From contig JAAYQD010000375.1 in assembly GCA_012519465.1 (NCBI GenBank), positions 1 through 5,308 of the forward strand: DNA of 5,308 bases, read 5' to 3'. Positions within the stretch are counted from its first letter, which is position 1; each line of letters starts with the position of its first letter. The position numbers and the translations under genes are program-made. Below the pieces are notes generated by a model. That model searched no databases, was not told the DNA's origin, and saw only the letters and a program-made list of their open reading frames with translations. Positions 1-5,308 of the stretch are shown here, in pieces. This DNA comes from Candidatus Cloacimonadota bacterium. GTDB lineage: Bacteria; Cloacimonadota; Cloacimonadia; Cloacimonadales; Cloacimonadaceae.

Positions 1-34
1 GGAGCATGGCCGATGAGCTATGCTCCAGCTCATC
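1..34. repeat. Two overlapping perfect inverted repeats (mutually exclusive hairpins)
   Basis: Positions 1-7 (GGAGCAT) are the exact reverse complement of 20-26 (ATGCTCC). Positions 12-19 (GATGAGCT) are the exact reverse complement of 27-34 (AGCTCATC). The second left arm sits in the loop of the first stem and its right arm follows directly, so the order is that of an H-type pseudoknot. However, there are no linker bases at 19/20 or 26/27, so both full stems are unlikely to form at once. The second hairpin has a 7-nt loop and is followed by ATTTTGG, which makes a weak terminator for an upstream gene possible. The window edge may cut off more of the element. Confidence 0.65.
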
Positions 35-176
35 ATTTTGGCATATCCATAAAAAAAACTCAAAAGAATAAACAAAATGACAAAAAAAGGGTGATAAAAG
101 TGTCAACCTATGTCAGGATAAGACACACGCTACGCGTGCCTTAGGGATCAGGGAACAGGGGCTCGCTACGCTCGCC
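35..176. other. Non-coding A-rich stretch ending in degenerate palindromic units
   Basis: I see no gene here. Positions 51-58 are a run of eight A and 82-88 a run of seven A in a very A-rich segment. Towards the right, 126-130 (CACGC) and 134-138 (GCGTG) form a 5-bp stem with loop TAC. Positions 161-166 and 170-175 are a direct repeat of GCTCGC separated by TAC. These two pieces resemble the palindromic inserts of the array that begins at 177 and may be its eroded outer end. Confidence 0.5.
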
Positions 177-272
177 GTTGAGTGCTTGCTTTGCAAGCAG
201 TTGAGAGGCGCCAAGGCGCCAGTTGAGTGCTCACTTCGTTCGCTGTTAAAAGGTGCTGACGTACCTGTTAGG
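177..272 (+). repeat. Left arm: GTTGAG-spaced palindrome array, 22-23 nt period
   Basis: Hexamers start at 177 (GTTGAG), 200 (GTTGAG), 222 (GTTGAG), 245 (GTTAAA) and 267 (GTTAGG), giving steps of 23, 22, 23 and 22. Between them lie short palindromes. Positions 183-199 form a perfect 7-bp stem with loop TTT. Positions 207-212 and 215-220 (GGCGCC twice) form a 6-bp stem with loop AA. Positions 228-244 (around CACTTCGTTCGC) are degenerate. Positions 251-256 and 261-266 form a 6-bp stem with one G-T wobble and loop TGAC. The array degrades towards the core. It pairs as an inverted copy with the array at 341-454. I do not recognise a named repeat family. Confidence 0.85.
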
Positions 273-340
273 ATATTAATAAATACAAATAACAATAATT
301 GCATGGATCCGTGTAAACCCAAAAACTGCATTAGCCGTTT
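273..340. other. AT-rich core between the two inverted palindrome arrays
   Basis: This 68-bp segment separates the arms. Its left half (273-300) is almost purely A/T. The right half carries two loosely similar pieces, TGCATGGATCCGTGT at 300-314 and TGCATTAGCCGTTT at 327-340, which share TGCAT and CCGT with one base of length difference. No open reading frame, tRNA or recognisable site is visible. If the flanking arrays define a mobile or folded element, this would be its interior or loop. Confidence 0.5.
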
Positions 341-454
341 CATAACAGTGCGAAGCACGCTCAACTTGAGCGAAGCGAATCTCAACCGCGAACTTTCGTG
401 AGCCTCAACTGGCGCTTTAGCGCCTCTCAACTTTCGCAAAGCGAAACCCTCAGT
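341..454 (-). repeat. Right arm: CTCAAC-spaced palindrome array (inverted copy of left arm)
   Basis: Hexamers on the + strand start at 341 (CATAAC), 360, 381, 404 and 426 (all CTCAAC) and 449 (CTCAGT). The steps are 19, 21, 23, 22 and 23. Inserts are 348-358 (GTGC/GCAC, loop GAA), 366-380 (weak, GCGAAGC core), 387-400 (5-bp stem with one G-T pair, loop ACTT), 411-424 (GGCGCT/AGCGCC, loop TT) and 432-446 (TTTCGC/GCGAAA, loop AAA). Read on the minus strand, the order CTTTGC-centred unit, then AGGCGC unit, then GCTCAC unit matches the left arm, so the arms are diverged copies in inverted orientation. Confidence 0.85.
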
Positions 455-460
455 TTTTCC

Positions 461-488
461 TTGACATCCAAACACATCTGCATAAATT
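461..488 (+). promoter_or_regulatory. Candidate sigma70-type promoter for ssrA
   Basis: A perfect -35 consensus TTGACA lies at 461-466. A 4-of-6 match to the -10 box (TAAATT) follows at 483-488 after 16 bp. Transcription would begin near 495, giving a precursor leader of about 60 nt before the mature tmRNA 5' end at 555, which RNase P would remove. A weaker alternative -10 (TAGAAT, 529-534) lies closer but has no convincing -35. The call rests on motif matching only. Confidence 0.4.
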
Positions 489-602
489 GTCTTAAGGAAT
501 TACAGGGCAACTGTTTTTAATCCCAATTTAGAATGTTCTTTCACAAGTATATATGGGGGTGACATGGTTTCGACAGGAAATCAGGATGCAAAAGATGCAT
601 GC

Positions 603-635
603 CGGAGATGCTATCCACTCCGTCAACAAGTAGCA
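603..635 (+). other. tmRNA pseudoknot PK1, upstream of the resume codon
   Basis: Stem 1 is CGGAG (603-607) with CTCCG (618-622). Stem 2 is TGCTA (609-613), inside the first loop, with TAGCA (631-635). Both are perfect 5-bp stems in H-type order. The position, 16 nt before the resume codon, matches PK1 of other tmRNAs, which helps place the reading frame on the ribosome. Confidence 0.8.
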
Positions 636-651
636 AAATGCAAAATTAACT

Positions 652-681
652 GCAAACGATAACTTACTCTTAGCAGCTTGA
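652..681 (+). other. tmRNA tag-peptide reading frame, ANDNLLLAA
   Basis: The resume codon GCA at 652 opens GCA AAC GAT AAC TTA CTC TTA GCA GCT TGA, giving the nine-residue tag ANDNLLLAA. The start GCAAACGA matches the usual tmRNA resume region, and the end LAA is the classic ClpXP-type degron. The tag is one residue shorter than the E. coli tag (ANDENYALAA) and lacks its acidic E and aromatic Y. The stop is TGA rather than the commoner TAA. It falls in a hairpin: 671-677 (TAGCAGC) pairs with 682-688 (GCTGCTA) around loop TTGA. Confidence 0.9.
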
Positions 682-746
682 GCTGCTAACGTCTGTCCAT
701 TTCGGGCCGCCGGATTTGAAACAGGCGTCGTAACAGTGCGGACGCT

Positions 747-786
747 GCAATGCTAATGCTCATAAGCATTGCCTAAGATTATGAGC
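747..786 (+). other. tmRNA pseudoknot (PK3-like)
   Basis: GCAATGCT (747-754) pairs perfectly with AGCATTGC (765-772). The loop segment GCTCATA (758-764) pairs with TATGAGC (780-786). This gives an H-type pseudoknot of 8 and 7 bp downstream of the tag frame, where tmRNAs carry a series of pseudoknots. Confidence 0.75.
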
Positions 787-788
787 TG

Positions 789-840
789 GAACCCTATGGG
801 TCTGATCGTCTCTGCCATTGGGTTCAAGACTTAAAGACGA
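789..840 (+). other. tmRNA pseudoknot (PK4-like)
   Basis: GAACCC (789-794) pairs with GGGTTC (820-825), and TCGTCT (806-811) from the loop pairs with AGACGA (835-840). The two 6-bp stems are in pseudoknot order immediately before the conserved CTAAGCATGTAG block. A local alternative ACCC/GGGT hairpin at 791-802 competes with the first stem. Confidence 0.7.
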
Positions 841-920
841 CTAAGCATGTAGATTCTCTTGTTGCCGGTTTTTTGGACGCGGGTTCGATCCCCGCCACCT
901 CCACCATTTTGATAGATTGT

Positions 921-964
921 AGATGACCTCATGCTGCTTTGCGGGATGTGGTCATTTCTATTTT
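921..964 (+). terminator. Rho-independent terminator of ssrA
   Basis: A long imperfect hairpin spans 921-957. ATGACC (923-928) pairs with GGTCAT (950-955), then 930-932 with 946-948, then 934-937 with 941-944 including one G-T wobble, around a TTT loop at 938-940. Two mismatches (T-T and G-G) interrupt the stem. It is followed by TTTCTATTTT. The location, 15 nt after the tmRNA CCA end and before uvrA, suits the end of the ssrA transcript. Confidence 0.7.
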
Positions 965-1014
965 ATGGACATTTCACTCTTATTCTCTTGTTGCCCGCAC
1001 ATGTGTTTTTTGAG

Positions 1015-1044
1015 TTGACAACACATCCCTCCCCTATTTATGGT
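1015..1044 (+). promoter_or_regulatory. Candidate uvrA promoter overlapping the upstream ATG
   Basis: TTGACA at 1015-1020 is a perfect -35 box. TATGGT at 1039-1044 is a 4-of-6 match to the -10 box with 18-bp spacing. If real, transcription starts near 1051, downstream of the ATG at 1040, leaving AGAGG (1052-1056) and the TTG at 1067 as the translation start. No LexA-type operator is evident. A TATTTA at 1035-1040 gives a shorter, less likely 14-bp spacer. Confidence 0.35.
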
Positions 1045-3970
1045 TCAGATTAGAGGTAAAAATACATTGAAAACCAAGATCATCATCAAAGGTGCTTCCG
1101 AGCATAACCTAAAGAATATAAATCTGGAGATTCCCCGCAATAAACTGATTGTTTTCACCGGTGTGAGCGGCTCTGGAAAATCATCCCTGGCATTTGACAC
1201 CCTCTATGCAGAGGGTCAGCGCCGCTATGTGGAATCCCTCTCCGCCTATGCCCGTCAGTTTTTGGGGCAGATGGACAAGCCCAAGGTGGATTACATCGAG
1301 GGCCTCTCCCCTGCCATCTCCATCGAGCAAAAGGCTGCCAGCAAAAACCCGCGCTCCACAGTGGGTACAGTGACTGAAATCTACGACTATTTACGGGTGC
1401 TTTATGCCCGCATAGGGGAACAGCATTGCCCTATCTGTGGAGATAAAGTGGGCTCGCAGACGGTAGACCAGATGGTGGAGCATCTGATGGGCTACCCAAA
1501 GGGCACCAAGCTGCAAATCCTCTCGCCTTTGGTGCAAAACCGTAAGGGAGAGCATAAGGAGGAGCTGCAGAATCTGCGTATGCAGGGCTTCGTGCGCGTG
1601 CTGATAAACGGCGTGCAGCGGGAGCTGGAAGAGAATATTGTCTTGGATAAAAAGAGCAAACACACCATTGACGTGGTGATTGATAGAATCGTGATCAAAG
1701 ATGGTGTCCAATCCCGTTTGGCGGATTCCCTGGAGCTGGCACTGCGCATCACCGAAGGCTTTGTAAAGCTACAATTTCCTGATACCAAAGAGGAGCAGAC
1801 CCTTTCCGCCCAGAACGCCTGTCCCCGCTGTAATATCGGTTTTGAAGAGCTGAGCCCCCAACACTTTTCCTTCAACAGTCCCGTGGGCTCTTGCACCGCC
1901 TGCAATGGCTTGGGCTACAAGCTGGAATTTGATCCTGAACTTGTGGTTCCGGATCCCGCGCGCAGTATCATGGATGGAGCGGTGGCACCTTGGGGCAGGC
2001 TGGAAGAAAAGAAAGACGGTTGGACCATGGCAACAGTGCAAAACCTTGCCACTGCATTCGGATTTTCATTGGATAATCCTTGGAAAGACCTCCCGGAAAA
2101 GATGAGGGAAATCATCCTCTATGGTTCCAAAGGAAAGAGAGTGAAGGTGGCTTGGAAATCGGCAGCCGGATCCCGCGAATATATGATGCGCTATGAAGGC
2201 GTGATACCCCAACTAAAGCGCAGGATGCATCAAACCACTTCCGAAGATATGCAGCGCTATTATATGCAGTATATCAGTGACAAACCCTGTGATGAATGCG
2301 GTGGATTGAAGCTGAAGCCTGCATCTTTGGCTGTGTATGTGGCTGGTAGAAATATCGGCGAAGTGACGGCGATGGATGTGCGCGGTGCCTTGGGCTTTTT
2401 CAAAGAGATCAAATTGGAAGGCAACCATAAGCTGATTGCCGCTGAGGTTTTGAAGGAAATTCAAGCAAGGCTGGGCTTTTTGGAAAGTGTGGGCTTGCAT
2501 TATCTCAGCTTGGATAGACGCTCTCCCACCCTTTCAGGGGGGGAAAGCCAGCGTATCCGCCTGGCAAGCCAGATTGGCTCCCAGCTGGTGGGTGTGATGT
2601 ATATTTTGGACGAGCCTTCCATTGGGCTGCATCAAAGGGATAACTCCCGCCTGGTGGAAATGCTGCTGCGGCTGAGGGATTTGGGCAACACCGTAATCGT
2701 GGTGGAGCATGACGAAAATACCATCCGTGCCGCTGATGTGATAGTGGATTTTGGACCACGTGCCGGCGTGAGCGGTGGAGAGATTGTGGCTGTGGGCAAT
2801 CTGAAGAAGATTTGTTCCACTCCCCTATCCTTGACTGGTGCTTATATTGATGGCAGACTGTGTATTCCCATCCCGCCCCGCCGTGTGAAGCCGGATAAGC
2901 GGGTTATCGCCATCAAAGGCGCAAAGCATAATAATCTCAAGAATATCAACGTGAGTATCCCCATCGGCCTTTTTGTATGTGTGACGGGGGTTTCCGGCAG
3001 CGGGAAGAGCTCTTTAATCAATCAAACCTTGGCGCCATATCTGCAAAACCATTTTAACCGCAGCAGTCACAAGGTGGGGGCGCATCGCACCATCGAAGGG
3101 ATGGAGCATATCGATAAGGTGATTACCATCGATCAGCAACCCATTGGCAGAACGCCACGCTCCAATCCCAGCACCTATGTGAAGCTATTCGATCCCATCC
3201 GCGCTCTGTTTGCCGAATTGCCCGCTTCTAAGATGAAGGGCTATAAGCCGGGACGCTTTTCCTTCAACGTGCGTGGAGGACGCTGTGAGGCCTGTGAGGG
3301 TGCGGGTGTGAAGCAGATTGAGATGCACTTTATGGCAGATATCTATGTGACCTGTGAGGTGTGCAAAGGCAAGCGTTACAACAAGGAAACTTTGGCTGTG
3401 CGCTATAAGGGGCGGAACATAGCCGATGTGTTGGATATGGACGTGCAAGAGGCGTATGAATTCTTTGAAAACATCCCTGCGTTGAAACAAAAGCTGGGAC
3501 TCCTGAAGCAGGTGGGCTTGGATTATATCAAGTTAGGACAGCCCTCCACCACCCTTTCCGGAGGAGAGGCACAGCGCATCAAGCTCTCTCGCGAGCTCAG
3601 CAAAGCCAATACCGGCAATACGCTTTACCTGCTGGATGAGCCCACCACCGGTCTGCATTTTGATGATATCAACAAGCTCTTGAAGGTGCTTCAAAAGCTG
3701 GTGGCTTTGGGCAATACCGTGGTGGTGATCGAACACAATCTGGATGTGATCAAATCTGCTGATTGGGTTATCGATATGGGTCCAGATGGCGGAGACGGCG
3801 GAGGCAAGGTAATAAAAGCCGGCACTCCGGAGGCAATTGCCAAAAGCAGCAAATCATTTACCGGCACCTATCTGAAAGAGCTGTTGGAAAGGCAAAATCC
3901 AAACTGTAAAGATAAAGATGAAACAATGCTGGTAACGGGCATCAAACCCAAGAAAGCAGCTAATAAATAA
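1040..3970 (+). CDS. uvrA: Excinuclease ABC subunit A (UvrA)
   Basis: UvrA is the dimeric, zinc-binding ATPase of nucleotide excision repair that finds damaged DNA and loads UvrB. The 976-residue product has both ABC modules intact. In module 1, Walker A is GVSGSGKSS (41-49), the signature [12 protein letters not shown] (498-509), Walker B YILDEP (521-526) and the switch His 557. In module 2, Walker A is GVSGSGKSS (650-658), the signature [12 protein letters not shown] (839-850), Walker B YLLDEP (863-868) and the switch His 899. Zinc-site cysteine sets are C261/C264/C285/C288 and C749/C752/C772/C775, with further CxxC pairs at 130/133 and 417/420. E. coli UvrA is 940 residues. The excess is a lysine-rich tail (about 952-976) and about 9 N-terminal residues. 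ATG 1040 is the only start codon after the in-frame stop at 1016 and gives the longest frame, but it has no Shine-Dalgarno. TTG 1067, preceded by AGAGG, would put the start where homologues begin (KIIIKGA). The glycosidase gene begins 5 nt after the stop. Confidence 0.97.
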   Translation: MVQIRGKNTLKTKIIIKGASEHNLKNINLEIPRNKLIVFTGVSGSGKSSLAFDTLYAEGQRRYVESLSAYARQFLGQMDKPKVDYIEGLSPAISIEQKAASKNPRSTVGTVTEIYDYLRVLYARIGEQHCPICGDKVGSQTVDQMVEHLMGYPKGTKLQILSPLVQNRKGEHKEELQNLRMQGFVRVLINGVQRELEENIVLDKKSKHTIDVVIDRIVIKDGVQSRLADSLELALRITEGFVKLQFPDTKEEQTLSAQNACPRCNIGFEELSPQHFSFNSPVGSCTACNGLGYKLEFDPELVVPDPARSIMDGAVAPWGRLEEKKDGWTMATVQNLATAFGFSLDNPWKDLPEKMREIILYGSKGKRVKVAWKSAAGSREYMMRYEGVIPQLKRRMHQTTSEDMQRYYMQYISDKPCDECGGLKLKPASLAVYVAGRNIGEVTAMDVRGALGFFKEIKLEGNHKLIAAEVLKEIQARLGFLESVGLHYLSLDRRSPTLSGGESQRIRLASQIGSQLVGVMYILDEPSIGLHQRDNSRLVEMLLRLRDLGNTVIVVEHDENTIRAADVIVDFGPRAGVSGGEIVAVGNLKKICSTPLSLTGAYIDGRLCIPIPPRRVKPDKRVIAIKGAKHNNLKNINVSIPIGLFVCVTGVSGSGKSSLINQTLAPYLQNHFNRSSHKVGAHRTIEGMEHIDKVITIDQQPIGRTPRSNPSTYVKLFDPIRALFAELPASKMKGYKPGRFSFNVRGGRCEACEGAGVKQIEMHFMADIYVTCEVCKGKRYNKETLAVRYKGRNIADVLDMDVQEAYEFFENIPALKQKLGLLKQVGLDYIKLGQPSTTLSGGEAQRIKLSRELSKANTGNTLYLLDEPTTGLHFDDINKLLKVLQKLVALGNTVVVIEHNLDVIKSADWVIDMGPDGGDGGGKVIKAGTPEAIAKSSKSFTGTYLKELLERQNPNCKDKDETMLVTGIKPKKAANK

Positions 3971-3975
3971 AGCCT

Positions 3976-5308
3976 ATGCCCAATATCCGCTTTACCTATC
4001 AAGCACCCACTGCAGGCAAACATGAGGTGGGAATAGCAGGGGATTTTAGCTCTTGGGACATTCTGGATCTGCAGGATTTGGGCGGTTTGTATGCCATCAT
4101 CCTGCCCCTGGAAGCAGGGCGCTATCGCTATAAATTCATCGTGGATGGTGTGTGGATGGCTGACCCTGCCAACCCTCTGCGGGAGCCTGATCCCTTTGGT
4201 GGGGAAAACTCTGTTTTGACCGTGGAGACAGCGCAAGCACAACCTCTATCCTGGCAGCAGGTGTATCATGATTTGGACTTGTTGGCACAGCGTCTGGAGC
4301 GGTATTTTGACATCATCAAAACCGGAGATGAGAGCTATGAGCTGCGTATAGATTGGTATCCAGGCATTGATTGTGAGGTGCATCTGCTACTGGATGATGC
4401 ACTGCATGAGTGTTACAGACTGGGGATTGCCGATAATAAAGAGGTGTATCACTGTATCTTTAGCCACTCTGGTGATAGCTTCCAGGTGGCGCTGCGGTTT
4501 GGGCATCAGGATGAAGAGCTGTATTATGGGGCGCATGGCTTTGTGAAGAAGCGGCAGGATTTGGCTCCCATTACTATCCATGCTGATCGACTGACCGTCT
4601 TTGCGGTTCCCAAGTGGGTTCAGGAAGGTATTATCTATCAGATATTTCCGGAGAGATTTTGTAATGGTGACCCATCCTTAAATCCTGATTTCTCAGAGTG
4701 GTATTATCAGGATAGCAATACGCCTCCAGCGGCGGGGGAGCTTTTGCCCAAGAATGTGGAATACTTCCATTTTGTGGATGATTGGTATGATACATCCGGG
4801 CTGAGGCAAAGTCCTTGGCAAAAAGAGGGAACGCCGGATTGGTGGAGCTTTTATGGAGGAGATCTGCCGGGGATAATCTCCAAATTGGATTACTTAGGTG
4901 AATTGGGCGTGAATATTCTCTATTTCAATCCGTTGTGGCGCGCCAAATCCAACCACAAATACGATGCTGCCGATTATAAGAGCATTGATCCGCATTTTGG
5001 TGATGAAAAGCTGATGAAAGAGCTGTGTGACAAGGCTCATGAGCAGGGAATGAAGATTATAGTGGATGTGGCGTTCAATCATACTGGAGAGGCTTTTTGG
5101 GCTTTTGTGGATTGCATCCGGAAGGGAGCGGATTCCCCCTGGTGGAATTGGTATGATTGGCATCAGTGGCCGCTGCCCCAGCCCTTGCCGCCTGATTTTG
5201 ATCCCAAAGAGTATTATCAATGCTGGTGGGGCATCAAGGATATGCCTGATCTCAATTTTGACCTCAGCCGCACCCATCCTGCAGAGAACTATGTGCGCGA
5301 TATCCGGA
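3976..5308 (+). CDS. GH13 alpha-amylase-family glycosidase with N-terminal CBM48/AMPK-like domain (partial, runs off the window)
   Basis: The frame stays open for 444 codons to the right edge. Residues about 1-85 resemble the AMPK/CBM48 glycogen-binding fold: VGIAGDFSSWD (18-28), RYRYKFIVDG (49-58) and DPFGGENSV (72-80). Residues about 96-210 look like a second beta-rich domain, possibly like the N-domain of cyclomaltodextrinases. The catalytic barrel starts near 214 with GIIYQIFPERF (218-228), followed by LGVNILYFNPLW (310-321), conserved region I DVAFNH (364-369) and region V MPDLN (423-427). MPDLN is the motif reported for the group between neopullulanases and oligo-1,6-glucosidases (GH13_36-like). 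The catalytic nucleophile, acid and third carboxylate lie beyond the window, so activity cannot be confirmed. Likely substrates are alpha-glucans or maltodextrins. No signal peptide is seen, so it is probably cytoplasmic. An in-frame stop at 3964 makes ATG 3976 the first possible start. There is no Shine-Dalgarno, and the 5-nt gap after uvrA suggests co-transcription. Confidence 0.93.
   Translation, partial: MPNIRFTYQAPTAGKHEVGIAGDFSSWDILDLQDLGGLYAIILPLEAGRYRYKFIVDGVWMADPANPLREPDPFGGENSVLTVETAQAQPLSWQQVYHDLDLLAQRLERYFDIIKTGDESYELRIDWYPGIDCEVHLLLDDALHECYRLGIADNKEVYHCIFSHSGDSFQVALRFGHQDEELYYGAHGFVKKRQDLAPITIHADRLTVFAVPKWVQEGIIYQIFPERFCNGDPSLNPDFSEWYYQDSNTPPAAGELLPKNVEYFHFVDDWYDTSGLRQSPWQKEGTPDWWSFYGGDLPGIISKLDYLGELGVNILYFNPLWRAKSNHKYDAADYKSIDPHFGDEKLMKELCDKAHEQGMKIIVDVAFNHTGEAFWAFVDCIRKGADSPWWNWYDWHQWPLPQPLPPDFDPKEYYQCWWGIKDMPDLNFDLSRTHPAENYVRDIR

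Larger units (their letters stand above)
555..906 (+). ncRNA. ssrA: Transfer-messenger RNA (tmRNA), one-piece
   Basis: tmRNA, with SmpB, enters the A site of ribosomes stalled on broken mRNAs, accepts alanine, and templates a degradation tag. The tRNA-like ends are clear. GGGGGTG (555-561) pairs with CACCTCC (896-902), including the G3-U wobble that marks alanyl-tRNA synthetase substrates, followed by discriminator A903 and encoded CCA (904-906). The T stem is GCGGG (879-883)/CCCGC (891-895) around TTCGATC. The start GGGGGTGACATGG and the downstream block CTAAGCATGTAG are typical of the family. The mRNA-like part lies at 652-681. Pseudoknots can be drawn by eye at 603-635, 747-786 and 789-840. 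The mature length is 352 nt, normal for a one-piece tmRNA. The gene is unbroken and not permuted, and is flanked by a candidate promoter and a terminator hairpin. Confidence 0.97.

Noticed and set aside
1..34. Fully formed H-type pseudoknot
   Set aside because: The pairing order fits, but no bases are left to span stem 1, so both full stems cannot coexist without fraying. Alternative hairpins are more realistic.
78..106. Minus-strand promoter using TTGACA (complement of 101-106)
   Set aside because: No acceptable -10 box lies at 16-18 bp spacing; the A-rich + strand gives only T runs on the minus strand.
186..401. 71-residue open frame on the plus strand
   Set aside because: It also reads through the repeat array and shares the LRGAKAPVE string with the minus-strand frame because the arms are inverted copies. 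It is not a gene.
177..454. CRISPR array
   Set aside because: The constant part is only six bases, the inserts are palindromes rather than unrelated spacers, orientation flips in the middle, and no cas gene is present.
432..458. Terminator formed by the last array hairpin plus TTTTT
   Set aside because: Seven non-T bases separate the stem (ending 446) from the T run (454-458), and the hairpin is explained as an array unit.
113..475. 120-residue open frame on the minus strand
   Set aside because: It lies almost wholly within the two inverted palindrome arrays. Its sequence is explained by the hexamer and palindrome units, and it has no ribosome-binding site or recognisable domain.
1391..3736. 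Several minus-strand and alternate-frame open frames inside uvrA
   Set aside because: They overlap an intact, fully conserved uvrA and show no domains or translation signals of their own.
3868..5277. Minus-strand open frames opposite the glycosidase
   Set aside because: The plus-strand frame contains continuous GH13 motifs, so the opposite-strand frames are shadows.

Overview
The window comes from a bacterial chromosome. It carries three certain genes, all on the + strand: a one-piece tmRNA (ssrA, 555-906), a full-length uvrA (1040-3970), and the 5' part of a GH13 alpha-amylase-family glycosidase (3976 to the right edge). The organism cannot be named from sequence alone. The base composition is moderate, the tmRNA is one-piece with an encoded CCA, the UvrA is ordinary, and the glycosidase has no recognisable Shine-Dalgarno sequence. 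These fit a non-proteobacterial Gram-negative-type lineage. An uncultured fermentative group such as Cloacimonadota is my low-confidence guess, from general impression only.

Layout. Positions 1-34 hold two perfect but overlapping inverted repeats. Positions 35-176 are A-rich and non-coding, ending in small palindromic units. Positions 177-454 hold the most unusual structure: two arrays of short palindromes, each unit preceded by a GTTGAG-type hexamer at a 21-23 nt period. The two arrays are inverted relative to each other (GTTGAG on the left, CTCAAC on the right) around an AT-rich core of about 68 bp. The units occur in a matching order in both arms, and several stems differ by compensatory changes. 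A likely ssrA promoter follows at 461-488, then the tmRNA gene and a hairpin terminator at 921-964. A consensus -35 box lies just before uvrA, and its best -10 overlaps the upstream ATG. That makes a TTG at 1067 a serious alternative start. The glycosidase starts 5 nt after the uvrA stop and is probably co-transcribed with it.

Function. The tmRNA rescues stalled ribosomes and adds the tag ANDNLLLAA. UvrA is the damage-recognition ATPase of nucleotide excision repair. The glycosidase has an AMPK/CBM48-like N-terminus, a second beta-rich domain and a GH13 barrel, and probably acts on alpha-glucans. No functional link joins the three genes. Their adjacency looks like ordinary gene order, and the inverted hairpin array is the part that known genes do not explain.
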